Positions 61,401-64,000 of a stretch of 64,000 nucleotides of DNA are shown in pieces. Source of the stretch: Ardenticatenales bacterium (GTDB lineage Bacteria; Chloroflexota; Anaerolineae; Promineifilales; Promineifilaceae); NCBI GenBank assembly GCA_020634515.1, contig JACKBL010000008.1, forward strand, positions 186,001-250,000, given 5' to 3'. Position 1 is the stretch's first letter. Each line of letters begins with the position of its first letter. The notes beneath the pieces were generated by a model that worked only from the letters and a program-made list of their open reading frames with translations, was not told where the DNA came from and did no database searches. The position numbers and the translations under genes were made by a program.

Positions 61401-64000
61401 GATCGATCAGGGGTAATGACCATGCCGGCACAGGTTCTACGACCTGGAAAGGTTCCCCATCAACAACTTCATATATCGTGCGCATTACTTCATGGCGGCG
61501 CACAATCTCCAGAATGGCCGCTGACAACGCCTCAGGATACAGCGCCCCTCTGGTGCGAGTCATTTCCGACATATTGTAAGCCGCGCTATCAGGATCCCAT
61601 TGTTCCAGGAACCAGAGCCGCTGTTGCGCAAAAGAAAGGGGCAGACGGCCATTGCGCGGCACGGATACAATCGGGGCCAGCGATAGCCCCTGTTCCAGGC
61701 GCAGGGCGTCATCAATAAAAGCGGACAAATCAGCAATCGTCGGCGTATTGAACAACTGCGGCAGCGGCAGTTCCACCTGGAACACTTTGCGCACTCGTGA
61801 CACAATTTGTACAGCCAGCAGGGAATGGCCGCCCAAATCAAAGAAGTTGTCGTGGACGCCGACTTGCTGCACTTGCAAAACATCCGCCCAGATGGCCGCC
61901 AAAGACTCCTCGGTGATCGTTCGCGGCGGGGCATATGCTTCCGCCAAGTCTGGCCTCTCTCCTTCTGGTTTGGGCAACGCCTGACGATCTACTTTGCCGC
62001 TTACTGTCAGAGGAAAGGCTTCCAACGAAACAAATAACGCGGGAACCATGTAATCTGGCAGGTTCTGCCGCAGGAACTGGCGCAGGTCGCTGATCGGCGT
62101 GTTTTTCGCTTCATCTTTGAGTACGACGTAGGCAACCAGTAGTTTATTGTCCGGGTCCTTTTCTATATCTTGAGTCAGGATGATGCCTTGAGCTACAGCG
62201 GGATGTTTTCCTAAAACAGTCTCAATTTCACCGGGTTCGACGCGGAAGCCGCGAATCTTCACCTGGTTGTCCCCCCGCCCCACGAACTCAATGGTGCCAT
62301 CTGGTCGATAGCGAGCCAGGTCGCCCGTTTTGTACAGGCGCGCCCCCGGGCGGTCGCTGTAAGGATGGGGGATGAAACGGGCGGCGGTCAGGCTGGGGTG
62401 GCGCAAATACCCCCGCGCCAGTCCGGCGCCGGCAATGTGCAATTCGCCCGGAATGCCCACCGGCGTGGGGTGCAAGTAAGGGTCGAGAATGTAAGCCTGC
62501 ACATGGGGAATAGGGCGACCGAGCGGGACTTCGTACTCGTGGTCGGCTTCGCGTTGGCTCAGATTGTCGCTGATAGCCACGATGGTGCCTTCGGTTGGGC
62601 CATAGGTGTTGACCAACTGGACCTGGGGGCTGACCAACGTGCGCCATTGCCGCCACCGTTCCGGCAGTGCCCGTTCCCCGCCAATAATGACCAGGCGGAC
62701 CGTTTCTGGCCAGAGGAGGGTTTCGGCCACCATGCCCCGAGTCAATTCGTGCCAGTAGGCAGTGGGCAGGTCGAGGAAGGTAATGGCCTGCTGCCGGCAG
62801 ATGCGCAAGAAGTGAGCGGCTGGGCCGAGCATATCATCGGTACGTAGCAGCAGGGTCGCGCCAGAGGCGAGGCAGGGGTAGATTTCTTCGGCGGCGGTGT
62901 CAAAGCTGATGGAGGCAAACTGGAGTACGCGGTCCGTGGCCGTCACCTGGAAGTTTTCGATGGCGGTGGTGGTGTAATCCGCCAGCGCGCCGTTGGAGAT
63001 GGCCACGCCTTTGGGCAGGCCGGTGGAGCCAGAGGTGTAGATGATGTAGGCGTTCTGCTGGGGGTGGATAGCGACGCGGGGAGGGGTTGTCTCTTGTTGC
63101 GCCAGCCGGTCGGCGCAGGCGTCCAGGCAGAGGGTGTGTCCGTCGAAGGCGGGGGGTTGCGCCAGCAGTTGGCTGTGGGTGAGCAGCACGGCTGCGCCGG
63201 CATCGCGCAGCATGAATTCGCGGCGGCTGGCGGGGTAGAGCGGGTCTAATGGCAGGTACGCGCCGCCCGCTTTCAGGGTCGCCAGGAGAGCGACCAGCAG
63301 TTCCGGGGTGCGTTCCAGGCAAATGCCGACGACCGTTTCCGCGCCGACGCCTTGCTGGCGCAGGTAGCGAGCCAGTTGGTTGGCGCGTTGTTCCAAAGCG
63401 GCGTAGCTGAGGCAGGTGTCTTGATAGGCGATGGCGATGGCGTCTGGGGTGGCCGCCGCTTGAGCGGCGAAGCGGGCGTGGACGCTGTGGAAGGCTGGTC
63501 GTGGGGTGGGGGGAGGATTCCAGGCACGGAGGATTTGGGCTTCTGTATCGGGCGTTAGCAGGGGCAGATACCCGATGGGTTGGTCGGGGTCGGCCAGCGC
63601 CGCGCCGAGCAGCGTTTCAAACTGCGCGGCCAGCCTGACGATGGTTTCGTCTTCGTAGAGGTCTGTGTTGTATTCCCAGGAGCATTCAATGACCCCGTTG
63701 TTTTTTTCCATTGACAGCGTCAGATCAAATTTAGTCGTATCTGTGGCGGTGCGCCCCAGGCTGGCAATAGAGGTGCCGTGGTAGCCTTCTGTATCTGGGA
63801 ACATCTCTTGCCAATCTTGCCAGGCGAATAAAACCTGGAAGAATGGATTACGGTTCATGACGTCTCGCCGCGGGTGAAGTGCCGCAATAATGTGATCAAC
63901 CGGCAGGTCTTTGTGTGTTTGAGCGGAGAGTACAACTTCTTGAACGCGGTGCAGCAATTCTCGAAAGGGCGGATTGCCGGACAGATCGGTGCGTAAGATA
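58384..64000 (-). CDS. NRPS A: partial C-A-T-C-A-T (5' end beyond window)
   Basis: At least two modules, about 1870 residues visible; the frame is open past 64000. Domains in order: end of a condensation domain (ILRTDLSGNPPF onward), adenylation 1, carrier 1 (DLGGHSLLAVQ), condensation 2 with QHHISCDGWS, adenylation 2, carrier 2 (ELGGHSMLVIQ), then an acidic tail (LSEEEVMALLEDEE) like C-terminal docking segments. Both adenylation domains have YTSGSTGLPKG and SGK-DR and the same code, DTEDIGTIVK, which I cannot assign. So two identical residues are probably added in a row. The two adenylation domains are near-identical in DNA (58993-60456 and 62221-63684). No epimerase or thioesterase is present. 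The operon promoter must lie to the right of the window. Confidence 0.93.
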   Translation of the reverse strand, partial: ILRTDLSGNPPFRELLHRVQEVVLSAQTHKDLPVDHIIAALHPRRDVMNRNPFFQVLFAWQDWQEMFPDTEGYHGTSIASLGRTATDTTKFDLTLSMEKNNGVIECSWEYNTDLYEDETIVRLAAQFETLLGAALADPDQPIGYLPLLTPDTEAQILRAWNPPPTPRPAFHSVHARFAAQAAATPDAIAIAYQDTCLSYAALEQRANQLARYLRQQGVGAETVVGICLERTPELLVALLATLKAGGAYLPLDPLYPASRREFMLRDAGAAVLLTHSQLLAQPPAFDGHTLCLDACADRLAQQETTPPRVAIHPQQNAYIIYTSGSTGLPKGVAISNGALADYTTTAIENFQVTATDRVLQFASISFDTAAEEIYPCLASGATLLLRTDDMLGPAAHFLRICRQQAITFLDLPTAYWHELTRGMVAETLLWPETVRLVIIGGERALPERWRQWRTLVSPQVQLVNTYGPTEGTIVAISDNLSQREADHEYEVPLGRPIPHVQAYILDPYLHPTPVGIPGELHIAGAGLARGYLRHPSLTAARFIPHPYSDRPGARLYKTGDLARYRPDGTIEFVGRGDNQVKIRGFRVEPGEIETVLGKHPAVAQGIILTQDIEKDPDNKLLVAYVVLKDEAKNTPISDLRQFLRQNLPDYMVPALFVSLEAFPLTVSGKVDRQALPKPEGERPDLAEAYAPPRTITEESLAAIWADVLQVQQVGVHDNFFDLGGHSLLAVQIVSRVRKVFQVELPLPQLFNTPTIADLSAFIDDALRLEQGLSLAPIVSVPRNGRLPLSFAQQRLWFLEQWDPDSAAYNMSEMTRTRGALYPEALSAAILEIVRRHEVMRTIYEVVDGEPFQVVEPVPAWSLPLIDLADLSERAREAEMMRLASAQAQRPFHLQREQPWRAVLIRLAADEHVTVFTQHHISCDGWSIQLRKNELTSLYEALAIGDPSSLPALPIQYADFAHWQRERLQGEALERLQDYWRQKLANFTPLQLPTDRPHPPVQTDNGATRTVRLSPSLNAGLDALCRQESVTGFMISMAVLKILLSRMTGQTDITVGSSFANRDRPELEKLIGFFVDTIVLRTDLSGNPTFRALLQRTRQVVLEAHLHKDLPVEHIIASLQTRRDMSRNVLVQFLFEWQDWRHMAATEGTADTTAEDDVVGVSTNAAKFDLALFAEAQNAGIICSWEYNTDLYEDETIVRLAAQFETLLGAALADPDQPIGYLPLLTPDTEAQILRAWNPPPTPRPAFHSVHARFAAQAAATPDAIAIAYQDTCLSYAALEQRANQLARYLRQQGVGAETVVGICLERTPELLVALLATLKAGGAYLPLDPLYPASRREFMLRDAGAAVLLTHSQLLAQPPAFDGHTLCLDACADRLAQQETTPPRVAIHPQQNAYIIYTSGSTGLPKGVAISNGALADYTTTAIENFQVTATDRVLQFASISFDTAAEEIYPCLASGATLLLRTDDMLGPAAHFLRICRQQAITFLDLPTAYWHELTRGMVAETLLWPETVRLVIIGGERALPERWRQWRTLVSPQVQLVNTYGPTEGTIVAISDNLSQREADHEYEVPLGRPIPHVQAYILDPYLHPTPVGIPGELHIAGAGLARGYLRHPSLTAARFIPHPYSDRPGARLYKTGDLARYRPDGTIEFVGRGDNQVKIRGFRIEPGEIEARLTEHPQVGQAAVIAREDTPGNSYLTAYVVGIEDHALNVNEIRAFLQEKLPDYMIPTSIVMLEAMPLTTSGKLDRRMLPTPERVRPELDGGYVAPRTLSEEMLTELWAETLGIEQPGIYDNFFELGGHSMLVIQLMAKVQDVFQVELSLRLFFEQPTIAELALALDEILLTEIEGLSEEEVMALLEDEEALSTGGKYAEGT
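58993..60456. repeat. NRPS A adenylation duplication, module 2 copy
   Basis: Matches 62221-63684 over 1464 bp at constant offset 3228 with about five mismatches. It runs from the end of the condensation domain (after the SWEYNTDLYEDET block) to the QVKIRGFR-EPGEIE motif. The rest of the modules differs. Confidence 0.93.
62221..63684. repeat. NRPS A adenylation duplication, module 1 copy
   Basis: Partner of 58993-60456. The adjoining carrier and condensation domains are clearly different between modules, so only the adenylation part was copied or homogenised. Confidence 0.93.

Larger units (their letters stand above)
1317..62799. repeat. Dispersed palindrome TGCCGGCA, about 52 copies
   Basis: An 8-bp perfect palindrome counted by eye. 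Examples start at 1317, 1549, 3318, 3452, 4434, 5111, 5145, 7235, 7973, 11990, 12645, 13079, 13167, 15618, 16425, 17237, 17397, 19225, 21287, 21351, 23939, 24336, 24474, 26642, 29978, 30647, 31604, 33686, 33921, 35537, 35715, 37204, 38320, 39095, 39533, 41075, 51439, 52662, 53167, 53233, 54418, 54649, 56319, 56652, 57548, 57630, 59564, 60462, 60923, 61147, 61423 and 62792. Most lie inside genes, in different frames (LPA, AGI/AGN, MPA). One or two are expected from base composition. Confidence 0.9.

Overview
The window is bacterial, GC-rich and gene-dense, and falls into two halves. No rRNA, tRNA, CRISPR array or replication origin was seen. Gene content (SLC13 carrier with RCK_C domains, AEC carrier, DUF4287/DUF5655 protein, archaeal/bacterial-type inositol-phosphate synthase, choice-of-anchor-Q beta-helix remnant, long NRPS/PKS genes) would fit a Chloroflexota-like organism. 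That placement is a weak inference, because no marker gene is present.

Positions 1-17.2 kb hold ordinary plus-strand genes: the 3' part of an RND efflux pump, an SLC13 carrier, an ABC permease and ATPase separated by sixteen copies of a 7-bp repeat, an alpha/beta hydrolase, an RseP-type protease, a HEAT-repeat protein, an AEC carrier, a secreted MA-like metallopeptidase, a DUF4287 protein, a TPR protein and a TIM-barrel isomerase. A broken beta-helix gene lies on the minus strand at 8.9-10.0 kb. Three kinds of dispersed hairpin or palindromic repeat sit between genes, and a 97-bp element occurs twice in identical form.

From 64.0 kb down to 18.8 kb everything is on the minus strand with tiny gaps or overlaps: one large NRPS/PKS operon that enters from beyond the right edge. 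In transcription order: NRPS A (partial C-A-T-C-A-T); NRPS B (A-T-C); NRPS C (C plus a wrecked A domain, no carrier); NRPS D (C-A-T three times, then thioesterase; predicted Ala, Leu-like, Ala); E (fatty acyl-AMP ligase-ACP-C-A-T, predicted Gly); PKS F (KS-AT-KR-DH-ACP); a membrane-anchored penicillin-acylase-type Ntn hydrolase; PKS G (KS, inactivated AT and KR, ACP); NRPS H (TubC-type docking domain-C-A-T, predicted Thr); an MbtH protein; and two small proteins of unknown function. A strong terminator separates this operon from ino1. The enzymes suggest an N-acylated peptide/polyketide whose acyl group may later be removed by the embedded acylase.

Two signals stand out beyond gene content. 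The palindrome TGCCGGCA occurs about 52 times in 64 kb where one or two are expected, like the HIP1 repeat of cyanobacteria, and at many copies the DNA flips from G-rich to C-rich. It is absent from the 10.4 kb between 41,083 and 51,438, which is nearly all of NRPS D. That gene is a mosaic of near-identical copies, including what looks like a natural swap of an adenylation core.
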